A DNA stretch of 64,000 nt from Kerstersia gyiorum (lineage in GTDB: Bacteria > Pseudomonadota > Gammaproteobacteria > Burkholderiales > Burkholderiaceae_B). The DNA lies in the NCBI RefSeq assembly GCF_004216755.1, contig NZ_SGWZ01000002.1, positions 496,001-560,000 of the forward strand, in the 5' to 3' direction. Made by a program: the position numbers and the translations under genes. Under the pieces are notes generated by a model. It saw only the letters and a program-made list of their open reading frames with translations. It ran no database searches and was not told the DNA's origin. Of this stretch, positions 36,566-44,437 are shown piece by piece (the stretch's first letter is position 1; the number at the start of each line of letters is the position of its first letter).

Positions 36566-38539
36566 ATGGAACGCCAGCATCGTCACTTTGTCACGCAGGA
36601 TGGCACCGTTCGCCCCAATGCCTGGCTGCGGCAGTTGACCCGTTTGAAACCTGCCAGTTGGCCCAGGGCCCGTTGCGTGAGGACGGCATTGGCGATTGCC
36701 TTGCCGATTCTGCTGGGCATGGTGGTGGATTCCCCAGCGACGTTCATGATGATGTCATTGGGCGCTCTCGGGCTTTGCCTGGGCGAGCGGGATGGGCCGT
36801 ATTTCCCCCGCTTCAAGGAAATTCTGATCGTGGCGCCGCTGGGCGCCATTGGTTTTTTTCTGGGGTATCTGGGAGATCTGCCCTGGGGCTGGGTGGTAAC
36901 CAGCATGACGCTGGCGGCGTTTCTGGCCGGGATCATCAGCAGTTTCGGCTCGGCATGGTCGGCGGGAACGGTGCAAGGCCTGCTGATGGGGTGTATCGCC
37001 ATTGCGATTCCGGCCATTGCGCCGTTTTGGCAGCCGGCCTTGTTCTTTCTGGCGGGATGCGGCTTTTATGCGCTGCTGCTGGGGATTGAAGCCTTGCTGC
37101 GCCGCCAGCGGCCTTTTATCAATGAGGTTGCCAGCCTGCTGGACGATATTGCCAAGCTGGCGTCGGCGCGCGCACGTGGTATTGCCCCGGCCGGGGAGGC
37201 GTCCTACCGGCGTGCAGTGACAGACAAATTGTCTGCGGCCTATGGCAGCTTGCTGTCCAGCCGTTACCGGCACCAGGCTGGCCGTTCCCCGTATCTGGAT
37301 TGGGAAGCGTCGGTGCTGCAAGGAGTGGAGAATCTGTTTTCAGCCACGCTGGCTTCACGGATTCCGGAGAACCTGACAGCCTGTGCGCAGGAGTTGAAGG
37401 AAATTTCCCGGCAAGTCCGTTTGGGCAAGTCGTTTACGCTGCCTGCCGCCGGGACGAGTCCGGCGGCTACCATGCTGTTGCCGCGCGTGGTGGCCAGCTT
37501 CCGCCAGGTTTTCTGGCAGCATGCATCGTCACGCGGTCTGGCTGAGCGAATATTGGCGGCGCAGGCCCAGCCGCACCGGCGGCTGCGGGACAGGCTGGCG
37601 CTCGCGCCCCAGTCGATCAGGACGGCTGCGATTCTGGCCCTGTGCATAGGCCTGGCGTTTGCGACACGCTGGTTCAACGATGGGCCGCATTGGTATTGGA
37701 CGCCCTTGACGGTCATTATCGTGCTCAAGCCTGACCTGGGGTCGGTTTTTGCACGTACGGTGCTGCGCATGCTCGGGACTATCGCCGGGGTAGCGCTGGG
37801 CGCGCTGATTTTCGCCCTGGTGCCCAAGGGCATCGGGATGGTGTGCGTATTGGCGTTGCTGGCGGCGCTGTTGCCCTGGGCCGTACTGCGCTCCTACGGT
37901 TTTGCAACGTTCTGCGCCACCATTGTGGTCCTCATTTTGCTCGACGAAATCGCGCCGGGGCTGCGCAATGTCGATTACGGCCTGGCGCGTCTGGTGGATA
38001 CCGTGTGGGGCGGCGTCATTATTCTGGTGTTTGGCTATTTTTTGTGGCCGCGCCGCCATGCGCAGGCCTTGGCCCAAGGTTTTCAGGATGCGCGATCCCG
38101 GTTGTCGCGCTATCTGCTTGCGCTGCGGCCCAGTACGGGCGACGGTGCAGTACCCGCACCGTCGCCCGCCAGCCCGTCGGTGGCACGCAGGCAAGTCTAT
38201 GTCGCGCTGGCGAAAATGCGGGGGCAATTGCAGAATGCCCTGCAAGAACCGCCACCGGCAGGCCCCGAGGCTGCCGCCTGGTTTCCGCTGGTTACCAGTG
38301 CGGAGCAACTGTGTGACGATATCAGTGCATGGGCCATCAAGCATGCCGTTGCGCCGGGCGCACAGGCAGACACCTTGACGCAGCTGGCTGCCTGGGTATC
38401 GGGCGAGCCCCATGATGCGGCGAATCTGCTGTATGCGGAGAACACGCCGGACGACGGGCCATTGCCGGCGTTGAGCACGTTGGTGTGCGCTTGGCTGGCG
38501 CAGGTCGACAGGTTGACGGAACCCCAGGGGAAAACATGA
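36566..38539 (+). CDS. FUSC family efflux protein (AaeB-like)
   Basis: A 657-residue inner-membrane protein with the FUSC two-block layout: a first group of five or six membrane segments (residues about 20-160), a cytosolic helical region, a second membrane block (about 345-490, with WTPLTVIIVLKPDLGSVFARTVLRMLGT), and a C-terminal soluble domain. Relatives export aromatic acids or other toxic compounds with a periplasmic adaptor, but no adaptor gene is adjacent. The ATG at 36566 has GAGGAA nine bases ahead. The frame is open to 36311 but that part is not family-like. Confidence 0.85.
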   Translation: MERQHRHFVTQDGTVRPNAWLRQLTRLKPASWPRARCVRTALAIALPILLGMVVDSPATFMMMSLGALGLCLGERDGPYFPRFKEILIVAPLGAIGFFLGYLGDLPWGWVVTSMTLAAFLAGIISSFGSAWSAGTVQGLLMGCIAIAIPAIAPFWQPALFFLAGCGFYALLLGIEALLRRQRPFINEVASLLDDIAKLASARARGIAPAGEASYRRAVTDKLSAAYGSLLSSRYRHQAGRSPYLDWEASVLQGVENLFSATLASRIPENLTACAQELKEISRQVRLGKSFTLPAAGTSPAATMLLPRVVASFRQVFWQHASSRGLAERILAAQAQPHRRLRDRLALAPQSIRTAAILALCIGLAFATRWFNDGPHWYWTPLTVIIVLKPDLGSVFARTVLRMLGTIAGVALGALIFALVPKGIGMVCVLALLAALLPWAVLRSYGFATFCATIVVLILLDEIAPGLRNVDYGLARLVDTVWGGVIILVFGYFLWPRRHAQALAQGFQDARSRLSRYLLALRPSTGDGAVPAPSPASPSVARRQVYVALAKMRGQLQNALQEPPPAGPEAAAWFPLVTSAEQLCDDISAWAIKHAVAPGAQADTLTQLAAWVSGEPHDAANLLYAENTPDDGPLPALSTLVCAWLAQVDRLTEPQGKT

Positions 38540-38595
38540 GCCTGCATGGCAGGTGCGCCGGCTTGTGCGTGCCTGGGCCGCTGTCTAGGCCGATC

Positions 38596-38648
38596 TCATG
38601 CCAGGCGTCTGGTCTGGCCGGCTTGCGACCTGGCCTGTTCTGGCATGA
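38596..38648. terminator. Large hairpin between convergent FUSC and catB genes
   Basis: Outer arms TCATGCCAG and CTGGCATGA enclose inner complementary CTGG/CCAG segments. It lies between two convergent genes and could stop transcription from both sides, though a clear T run is missing. Confidence 0.4.
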
Positions 38649-38675
38649 TGGGGCGGCAGCGCCCCATGTCGTTGC

Positions 38676-39311
38676 CTATGCCGCGATTTCGTTTTTCCAG
38701 TACAGATGCAGCCCGGTAATGTCGCCCGAGCACAGCAGCGGCATGGCGGCCTTGATATGTGCCAGCGGCCAGTCCCACCATTGCATTTGCAGCAGTAGCA
38801 CGATTTCTGCATCGGCAAAGCGTTGCTTGATGGGCTTTGCCGGGTTGCCGCCGACGATGGTGTAAGGCGCTACGTCCTTGGTGACCAGCGCACGGCTGCC
38901 GACGACCGCGCCATCACCAATTTTCACGCCTGGCAGGATCATGGCTTCGGCGCCTATCCAGACATCGTTGCCGACGACTGTATCGCCTGCGTTGCTGAAG
39001 GCATCGCGGGCCTGCGCGAAGGCCGGCTCTTCCTTCATATAGAAGAAAGGAAAGGACGATATCCAGTCGTAGCGGTGGCCCTGGTTGCCTGCCATGATGA
39101 AACTGGCGCCCGTACCGATCGAGCAGAAGCTGCCAACGATCAGCTTATCGACGTCGTCCCGGTCGGGAAGCAGGTAGCGGGCGCAGTCGTCGAAGGAATG
39201 GCCGTGGTAGTAGCCGGAGTAATAGCTGTAGCGGCCGACCTTGATGTTGGGATTGGTGACCTGTTCGCTGAGCAGCTTGCCGCGGAATGGGCTGTCGAAG
39301 TAGTTGGACAT
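38676..39311 (-). CDS. catB: Type B chloramphenicol O-acetyltransferase (xenobiotic acyltransferase)
   Basis: A 211-residue trimeric left-handed beta-helix enzyme that acetylates chloramphenicol with acetyl-CoA. It matches the CatB group very closely from the first residues (MSNYFDSPFRGKLLSEQV, then VGRYSYYSGYYHGHSFDDCARYL). It keeps the catalytic histidine at position 79 in MAGNQGHRYDW, the hexapeptide segment VVGNDVWIGAEAMILPGVKIGDGAVVGS and the C-terminal LLQMQWWDWPL. No integron attC site, transposase or cassette neighbour is visible, so it looks like a resident chromosomal copy. The substrate range is inferred from the family. Confidence 0.93.
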   Translation of the reverse strand: MSNYFDSPFRGKLLSEQVTNPNIKVGRYSYYSGYYHGHSFDDCARYLLPDRDDVDKLIVGSFCSIGTGASFIMAGNQGHRYDWISSFPFFYMKEEPAFAQARDAFSNAGDTVVGNDVWIGAEAMILPGVKIGDGAVVGSRALVTKDVAPYTIVGGNPAKPIKQRFADAEIVLLLQMQWWDWPLAHIKAAMPLLCSGDITGLHLYWKNEIAA

Positions 39312-39679
39312 TGGGATTCGTTATCGTGATTGTTGTCGTGATTCAGGCCGTCGGGCCCGCCAGCAGCCGGCAAGGACGGTGTCGAAGTAGCGGTAATGTT
39401 GTGATAGGGAGACGCAAATCGTTCCCTTGGTTCCTGGCGTGTTTCAGGCGGGCAGGCTTTGCTTGTAACGTTTGTCGCAGGCGCCAGGAGTGAGCCCCGA
39501 AGCGGGTGGACAGGGCGTTGTAGCGCCTCAGACGGGCCTTTGGGGCGGGTTTGCCGTCAGGTATCACAGCGGTATTGGCAGCAGGCCAAAAATTAATTGG
39601 TAACAGCACTATCTTTATTTCCCAAGGTCGACGATAGTGGCTGTGGGGTGCTTTTATCCCTCTTACCTAGGAAATTACA
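39312..39679. other. Intergenic region with cold-shock gene leader
   Basis: No gene is supported. It separates the divergent catB and cold-shock genes and must carry both promoters. The final 80 bases (about 39590-39679) are AT-richer and probably form the 5' leader of the cold-shock mRNA. Confidence 0.4.
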
Positions 39680-39889
39680 TTGAAAACTGAAATTGGTGTC
39701 GTGAAATGGTTCAACAGCGAAAAGGGCTTTGGATTCATCATGCCGGAGTCTGGCGGTAAAGACCTGTTTGCGCACTACTCCGAGATTGTTGGCAGCGGCC
39801 ATAAGTCGCTCGAAGAAAACCAACGAGTCTCGTTTGTTGCCGGCGTTGGCCAAAAAGGCCCTTGCGCGACGAAGATCGAAGTCATCTAA
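39680..39889 (+). CDS. Cold-shock domain protein (CspA-like)
   Basis: A 69-residue single cold-shock domain: VVKWFNSEKGFGFIMPESGG (RNP1 = KGFGFI), DLFAHYSEI (RNP2-like) and a C-terminal CATKIEVI. It starts with TTG at 39680, preceded by TAGGAAA as ribosome site. The sequence differs from the other cold-shock gene at 10899-11144 and lacks its acidic N-terminal tail. A clear terminator follows. Confidence 0.92.
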   Translation: MKTEIGVVKWFNSEKGFGFIMPESGGKDLFAHYSEIVGSGHKSLEENQRVSFVAGVGQKGPCATKIEVI

Positions 39890-39924
39890 GATGACTCCCG
39901 CTATTTAGCGGGCAGCTCGAATTC

Positions 39925-39964
39925 AGGCTAACCCCATGGCATCATCGGGTTAGCCTTTTTATTT
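39925..39964 (+). terminator. Intrinsic terminator of the cold-shock gene
   Basis: Arms AGGCTAACCC and GGGTTAGCCT (39925-39956) with a T run after the second arm. A smaller stem CCCGCT...AGCGGG lies just before it. Confidence 0.9.
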
Positions 39965-40234
39965 GGCTCGTGCTTGCGGCTTGCCGGTCTTGATTGGCCC
40001 GATGCTTCGGCAGGCCGGCGTGTTGATCCGCCAGGCTGGTCAATAGCGTGCCAGCGGGGGTGCCAACGGATTCCGGCTCTGTACGGATATGGTGTCCTGC
40101 ATCTGTACCCTGCATGTTGCCAGCGCCGCATTGTCCAGGCCCGACACCTGCCTAGTCCCATATCTGTCAAGCATTCAGCGGGCAAGGATAGCACAAGGGC
40201 GTCGTGCCACATTGTGGACGTCGTGCCGTATTGC
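39965..40234. other. Intergenic region, no gene seen
   Basis: This stretch lies between the terminator of the cold-shock gene and the stop of the convergent DUF4440-like gene. Open frames on both strands are Cys/Arg/Trp-rich with no family features, so I take it as non-coding. Confidence 0.4.
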
Positions 40235-40621
40235 TTAGCGCGCTGGAGCATTCGTGCACGGTGCTTCGCATGGCGTGCCCTGGTGGAAGCGAAGCTGCCA
40301 ACGGCCGTCCAACCAGGACCAAATGGAGCTGCGGTGGGCATGCAGTCTGTTGCCCGACTGGTCGGGCACGCTGCTGTCGTAGGTGACCAGCCAGGTTCCC
40401 GGCGCCAGTTTCCTGGCTTGCAGGCAGCTCAGGTGCGCATGGATTGCCGGTCCGTCGGTGATGAGGCAGTCGGCCCGGCTATGGATCTGGCCGGAGCGGC
40501 CGAATTCAAAAAAATCTGGCGCAAAGTGTTTTTGCTGGAAGGCGGCATCGTAGCGGGTAGCTTCATGCCACAAGGCATGTTCCAGCGGGAAGAGTTCAGA
40601 TTCGCTCATGGTGTCGTGCAT
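40235..40621 (-). CDS. DUF4440/NTF2-like small protein
   Basis: A 128-residue protein whose core looks like a SnoaL/NTF2-like DUF4440 domain: LEHALWHEATRYDAAFQQKHFAPDFFEFGRSGQIHSR, then GTWLVTYDSSV and a C-terminal SSIWSWLDGRWQLRFHQGTPC. Members are often stand-alone domains of unknown role. The ATG at 40621 or a second one at 40609 could be the start; neither has a good ribosome site. Confidence 0.75.
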   Translation of the reverse strand: MHDTMSESELFPLEHALWHEATRYDAAFQQKHFAPDFFEFGRSGQIHSRADCLITDGPAIHAHLSCLQARKLAPGTWLVTYDSSVPDQSGNRLHAHRSSIWSWLDGRWQLRFHQGTPCEAPCTNAPAR

Positions 40622-40951
40622 GGATGAAGGCGGACGTACCGGTAGCCGGTGACGCGGATGGCCTATCCTCGGGCAAGGCGTGGCGCCTGTCAAAAAACGA
40701 ATAAAAAAGACACGATTCCCCCAGATTTCCTGTGCCGGTCCGCACGGTCGCGACAGTCTTGGGTTAGCCTATGACGGCTTGTCTCATAAATATTCTGACC
40801 CTGCGCCAAAGTGCCGGCCGTCGCCGTTTCCGGTGCGTACCGGCAAGTGGGGTTTCCTGCCTGTCGCGCGGGGCCGTGCCCTTCATTTGGGGCCTGCCCG
40901 TGGCGCAAGCGGGAATCCTGCATCCATCAAGAAAAACATTGGAGAGCCTGA
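40622..40951. other. Intergenic region upstream of the aldehyde dehydrogenase
   Basis: No gene is supported. It carries the divergent promoters of the DUF4440-like gene and the aldehyde dehydrogenase. TTGGAG at 40939-40944 is the dehydrogenase ribosome site. Confidence 0.4.
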
Positions 40952-42400
40952 ATGTCCCAAGCTGAAACTTCGTATCCCTCGATTCAATTGTTGATTGCCA
41001 ACCAGTGGCGCGACGCGACGGATGGTCGCAGCATTGATGTGCGCAACCCGGCGACTGGCCAGGTGATCGGCCAGGTGGCCCATGCCAGCCGCGCGGATCT
41101 GGATCTGGCGCTGGCGGCGGCACAGAAAGGGTTCGATGCCTGGCGCCGGACGCCTGCGCAGGAGCGCGCTGCCGTGATGCGTCGCGCCGCCGGCCTGCTG
41201 CGTGAGCGTGCGGACCGCATCGCTGCGCTGCTAACGCAGGAGCAGGGTAAGCCGCTGGCCGAAGCACGCGTCGAAACGTTGTCGGCCGTCGGCATCATTG
41301 AATGGTTTGCGGAAGAGGGCTGCCGCGTTTATGGCCGTATCGTGCCTTCCCGCAATATTGCTGCCCAGCAGCAGGTGCTCAAAGAGCCGGTCGGTCCGGT
41401 GGCGGCATTTACACCATGGAATTTCCCGATCAACCAGGTGGTGCGCAAATTGTGTGGCGCGCTGAGCACGGGTTGCTCGATTCTGGTCAAGGCTCCCGAG
41501 GAAACGCCGGCCTCTCCGGCTGAACTGGTGCGCGCGTTTGTCGATGCCGGTGTTCCGGAAGGCGTGGTTGGGCTGGTATTTGGCGATCCGGCGGAAATTT
41601 CGTCCTACCTGATTCCGCATCCGGTGATCCGCAAAATTACCTTTACCGGTTCCACCGTGGTGGGCAAGCAGCTGGCGGCGCTGGCCGGTGCGCACATGAA
41701 GCGCGCGACCATGGAATTGGGTGGCCATGCGCCGGTGATCGTGGCGGAGGATGCGGACGTCGCCCAGGCCGTGAAAGCCATTGGCAGCGCCAAGTTCCGC
41801 AATGCAGGGCAGGTGTGTATTTCGCCCACGCGCTTCCTGGTGCAAAGGAGTATCAAGGAGACCTTCACGCGTGAATTGGTGCGCCACGCCGAGGGCCTGA
41901 AGGTCGGCAATGGCCTGGAAGCCGGCACGACCCTGGGCCCCCTGGCCAATCCGCGCCGCCTGGACGCCATGCAGAAGGTGGTGGAAAATGCGGTGGCTGC
42001 TGGCGCGACGCTGGCCACTGGCGGCAAGCGTCTGGGCGAGACGGGCAACTTCTTCGCACCCACTGTGCTGGACGATGTGCCGCTGGCGGCATCGGTGTTC
42101 AATGAAGAGCCGTTCGGCCCGGTAGCAGCTGTGCGTGCGTTCGACGACATCGAGGATGCCATCGCCGAAGCCAATCGCTTGCCGTTCGGGTTGGCTGCCT
42201 ATGCTTTCACGACGTCACTGCGCAACTTGCGGCTGTTGTCGCAGGGCGTGGAGGTCGGCATGCTGTGGGTCAATCAGCCTGCCGCGCCCTGGCCGGAGTT
42301 GCCGTTCGGCGGAATCAAGGATTCCGGTTACGGTTCCGAAGGCGGGCCGGAAGCGCTGGAAGCCTATCTGAACACCAAGGTGGTATCGGTACTGTCGTGA
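40952..42400 (+). CDS. NAD(P)-dependent aldehyde dehydrogenase (succinate-semialdehyde type)
   Basis: A 482-residue class 3-type ALDH. The Asn of the active site is in TPWNFPINQV, the NAD-site GSTVVGKQL lies in FTGSTVVGKQLAALAG, the general-base Glu is in MELGGHAPVIV, and the nucleophile Cys is in NAGQVCISPTRF. The C-terminal PFGGIKDSGYGSEGG is typical of the succinate-semialdehyde dehydrogenase (GabD) group. GabD proteins of this size use succinate semialdehyde, but the substrate is not proven. No GABA aminotransferase is adjacent. Confidence 0.88.
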   Translation: MSQAETSYPSIQLLIANQWRDATDGRSIDVRNPATGQVIGQVAHASRADLDLALAAAQKGFDAWRRTPAQERAAVMRRAAGLLRERADRIAALLTQEQGKPLAEARVETLSAVGIIEWFAEEGCRVYGRIVPSRNIAAQQQVLKEPVGPVAAFTPWNFPINQVVRKLCGALSTGCSILVKAPEETPASPAELVRAFVDAGVPEGVVGLVFGDPAEISSYLIPHPVIRKITFTGSTVVGKQLAALAGAHMKRATMELGGHAPVIVAEDADVAQAVKAIGSAKFRNAGQVCISPTRFLVQRSIKETFTRELVRHAEGLKVGNGLEAGTTLGPLANPRRLDAMQKVVENAVAAGATLATGGKRLGETGNFFAPTVLDDVPLAASVFNEEPFGPVAAVRAFDDIEDAIAEANRLPFGLAAYAFTTSLRNLRLLSQGVEVGMLWVNQPAAPWPELPFGGIKDSGYGSEGGPEALEAYLNTKVVSVLS

Positions 42401-42403
42401 TAA

Positions 42404-42453
42404 GCCGGCCTTGACAGGCCGGCTCCAAGAAACAGGCCCTGGCAGGCCTGTCT
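42404..42453 (+). terminator. Two short hairpins after the aldehyde dehydrogenase
   Basis: GCCGGCC...GGCCGGC (about 42404-42423) and CAGGCC...GGCCTG follow the stop codon directly. They probably end the dehydrogenase transcript, but no long T run is present. Confidence 0.4.
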
Positions 42454-42533
42454 TGTGTACCCATGCCATGTACCCACGCCATTCGCCATCATCCATGGCG
42501 TGGGTTGCAGGTTTTGTCGGGTGGGGCTGGAAT

Positions 42534-42827
42534 CTAGCGTTCCAGCCGGACTTCGAAATAGGCTTCACATTCTCCCAGGTCACGAAAGCCCTCGTTGCGC
42601 GCGCGCATGGCTGCCGTGATCCATTTTTTTGCCAGTGCGATATCTTCCGGCCGCATTTCCATTTCCGAGGCTTCTTCCGCCTGCTGCCAGGCACGGTAGG
42701 TATCTGCAACAGCGTCGGGGCCGCCCAGGGCACGTTCCAGCGTACGGCGGAACCGGCTTTCGGCGTCTGTGCGGGCGCGTTCCGGAAGTTCAGTCGGGGC
42801 GTCCTGCAGGGTGATGATGTATGGCAT
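42534..42827 (-). CDS. Hypothetical protein, 97 residues
   Basis: A small acidic, helical protein beginning MPYIITLQDAPTELPERART and ending YFEVRLER. It is cytosolic with no recognisable domain. The ATG has GGAG eight bases upstream (CTGGAGACTCGCG), which supports real translation. It does not overlap its neighbours. I do not recognise a family. Confidence 0.65.
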   Translation of the reverse strand: MPYIITLQDAPTELPERARTDAESRFRRTLERALGGPDAVADTYRAWQQAEEASEMEMRPEDIALAKKWITAAMRARNEGFRDLGECEAYFEVRLER

Positions 42828-43112
42828 CGCGAGTCTCCAGAATGGTGCTGTTTATTTATACAGTATTTTCTGGGGTTAAGAAAAGTCCTTTTCGCAGGTG
42901 TGTGTCCGGGAGGGCTGCGATGGGGGCGTTTACTTGTCGCCTGGGGCCGCATCGGCAGACAGTCCTGTGCATCAGGACCGGGCCATTATTGGCGGTACGG
43001 TGGGTTGCAGCTGGGGGAGCAGCAGCATGAGCCCGATGGCCAGCGTTCCCGCAACCGCTAGCAGCGGCAGGTAATTGATAAGATAAAAATATCAAAGAAG
43101 CTAGGAATGGAC

Positions 43113-43426
43113 ATGTCTGAGCGTCTGAATCTCAATTCGGTACGGGTATTTGCAGTCGTGCTGGCCGAGGGCAGTTTCTCGACAGCGGTACGCTGACCGT
43201 GGCCGCCGCCCGGCGCGGGCTCGGCTATGCCATTCTGGTTAAGAGCGCTTGCCAGACGCTGCTGGATACCGGTGAGCTGGAAGCGCTGGTTCTGAACAAG
43301 CCGGCGGCACCCCTGCAACTGTTCGCTACCTATCCCCAACGAAGATACCTGCCACGCAAGGTCAGGGCGCTGGCCGAGCATTTTGCGCAATCCCTGTTAC
43401 CGATGGGGCAGGGACTGGCCAGATAG
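43113..43426 (+). pseudogene. LysR-type regulator remnant with internal deletion
   Basis: The ATG at 43113 begins the typical LysR N-terminus (MSERLNLNSVRVFAVVLAEGSFSTAV), which then meets a stop at about 43194. In another frame, from about 43196, the end of a LysR effector domain continues (LTVAAARRGLGYAILVKSAC, then ELEALVLNKPAAPLQLFATYPQRRYL) to a stop at 43424-43426. The middle of the gene, roughly 190 codons, is missing with a frame change at the junction, so no working regulator can be made. Confidence 0.8.
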
Positions 43427-43499
43427 CTGTGGCATGATGCCCATGGCGCGTTCCGTGTCCGAGAGCGGAGGAAGCCGGATCAATTTCTGGGAGACAGCA

Positions 43500-43775
43500 A
43501 TGACAAAGACGGCCGGTGAGCGGTCATGGTTCACGATTTTGGGCTGGGTTGCGACGGTGACGGCAATGGCCATGTATGTGTCCTACATTCCCCAGATCAG
43601 TAATAATCTGCATGGCATGAAAGGAAATTGGCTGCAACCTTTGGTGGCGGCCTGCAATTGCACCCTGTGGGTTGTTTATGGTCTGACCAAGCAACCGAAA
43701 CGGGACTGGCCGATTGCCATTGCCAATTCGCCTGGCATTGTATTTGGCCTGGCAACTTTCGTGACGGCCTTGTAA
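43500..43775 (+). CDS. SemiSWEET-type sugar transporter
   Basis: A 91-residue protein with three hydrophobic segments and the PQ-loop motif MYVSYIPQISNNLHG, then GNWLQPLVAACNCTLWVVYG. This is the half-SWEET fold that dimerises to move sugars. The ATG at 43500 has GGGAGA six bases upstream. It lies 73 bases after the LysR remnant, which may once have controlled it. Confidence 0.9.
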   Translation: MTKTAGERSWFTILGWVATVTAMAMYVSYIPQISNNLHGMKGNWLQPLVAACNCTLWVVYGLTKQPKRDWPIAIANSPGIVFGLATFVTAL

Positions 43776-43878
43776 TCGTACTGTTGTGCGAGATAGCACC
43801 GTAGGCAGGCTGGGGCATTGGAACAATGGGTTTCGGACCTTTCCCGCAATATGCCCAGAGGCAAGTTATGGAACATTT

Positions 43879-44259
43879 ATGAGCAAAGTAAAGGTTTGCA
43901 GGGCAGGCAATGGTTTCTTTGTGCTCAAGCGGACGGCTGTCATGCTGGTCTCATCCGCTGCCTTGCTGGCGTTGCCGGTGCAGGCGCAAACATCGGACGA
44001 TGAGATCTGTGACGCGGTAGCGTTCCTGTCGCGGTCCACCATGCATGTGCGCCAGCATGGGGTCAGCCTGGAAGAGCTGCTGGCCGCCCATGCCGCCAGT
44101 AGCACCGGTTATGGCGGGCAGCAGGCACTGGTGCAGGCGATCGCCCGTAATGCTTATGAAGAGCCGGAAGCGGTGAACGAGGCTGGCAAAAGCCAGGCAG
44201 TCGAAACGTTTGGCGAGAAATGGCGCAAGCTTTGCTTGGCTGACGTTCCGCAACCCTAG
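43879..44259 (+). CDS. Exported hypothetical protein, 126 residues
   Basis: From the ATG at 43879 the protein has a signal peptide with a hydrophobic core (FFVLKRTAVMLVSSAALLAL, probable cleavage VQA-QTS). About 100 mature residues follow with two cysteines far apart (EICDAV and KLCLAD) that could form a disulfide. The mature part is helical and acidic. I know no family for it. In-frame ATGs further upstream exist but would not give a proper signal peptide. Confidence 0.7.
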   Translation: MSKVKVCRAGNGFFVLKRTAVMLVSSAALLALPVQAQTSDDEICDAVAFLSRSTMHVRQHGVSLEELLAAHAASSTGYGGQQALVQAIARNAYEEPEAVNEAGKSQAVETFGEKWRKLCLADVPQP

Positions 44260-44437
44260 CGCCCCTGGCGGACTGCTGCGGATCGGCGTTGGCAGCAGCG
44301 TGCAGCTCATGTGGGCGCTTGCGGCAATCAGGCTGGCCTGAGTGGAAAAGCGGGATACCCCTATGAGAGGGCATCCCGCTTTTGATGAGCCGCAGCCGCC
44401 AGGGGCGGCAATGACGGGGCGTGGATGTTATTGGCGC

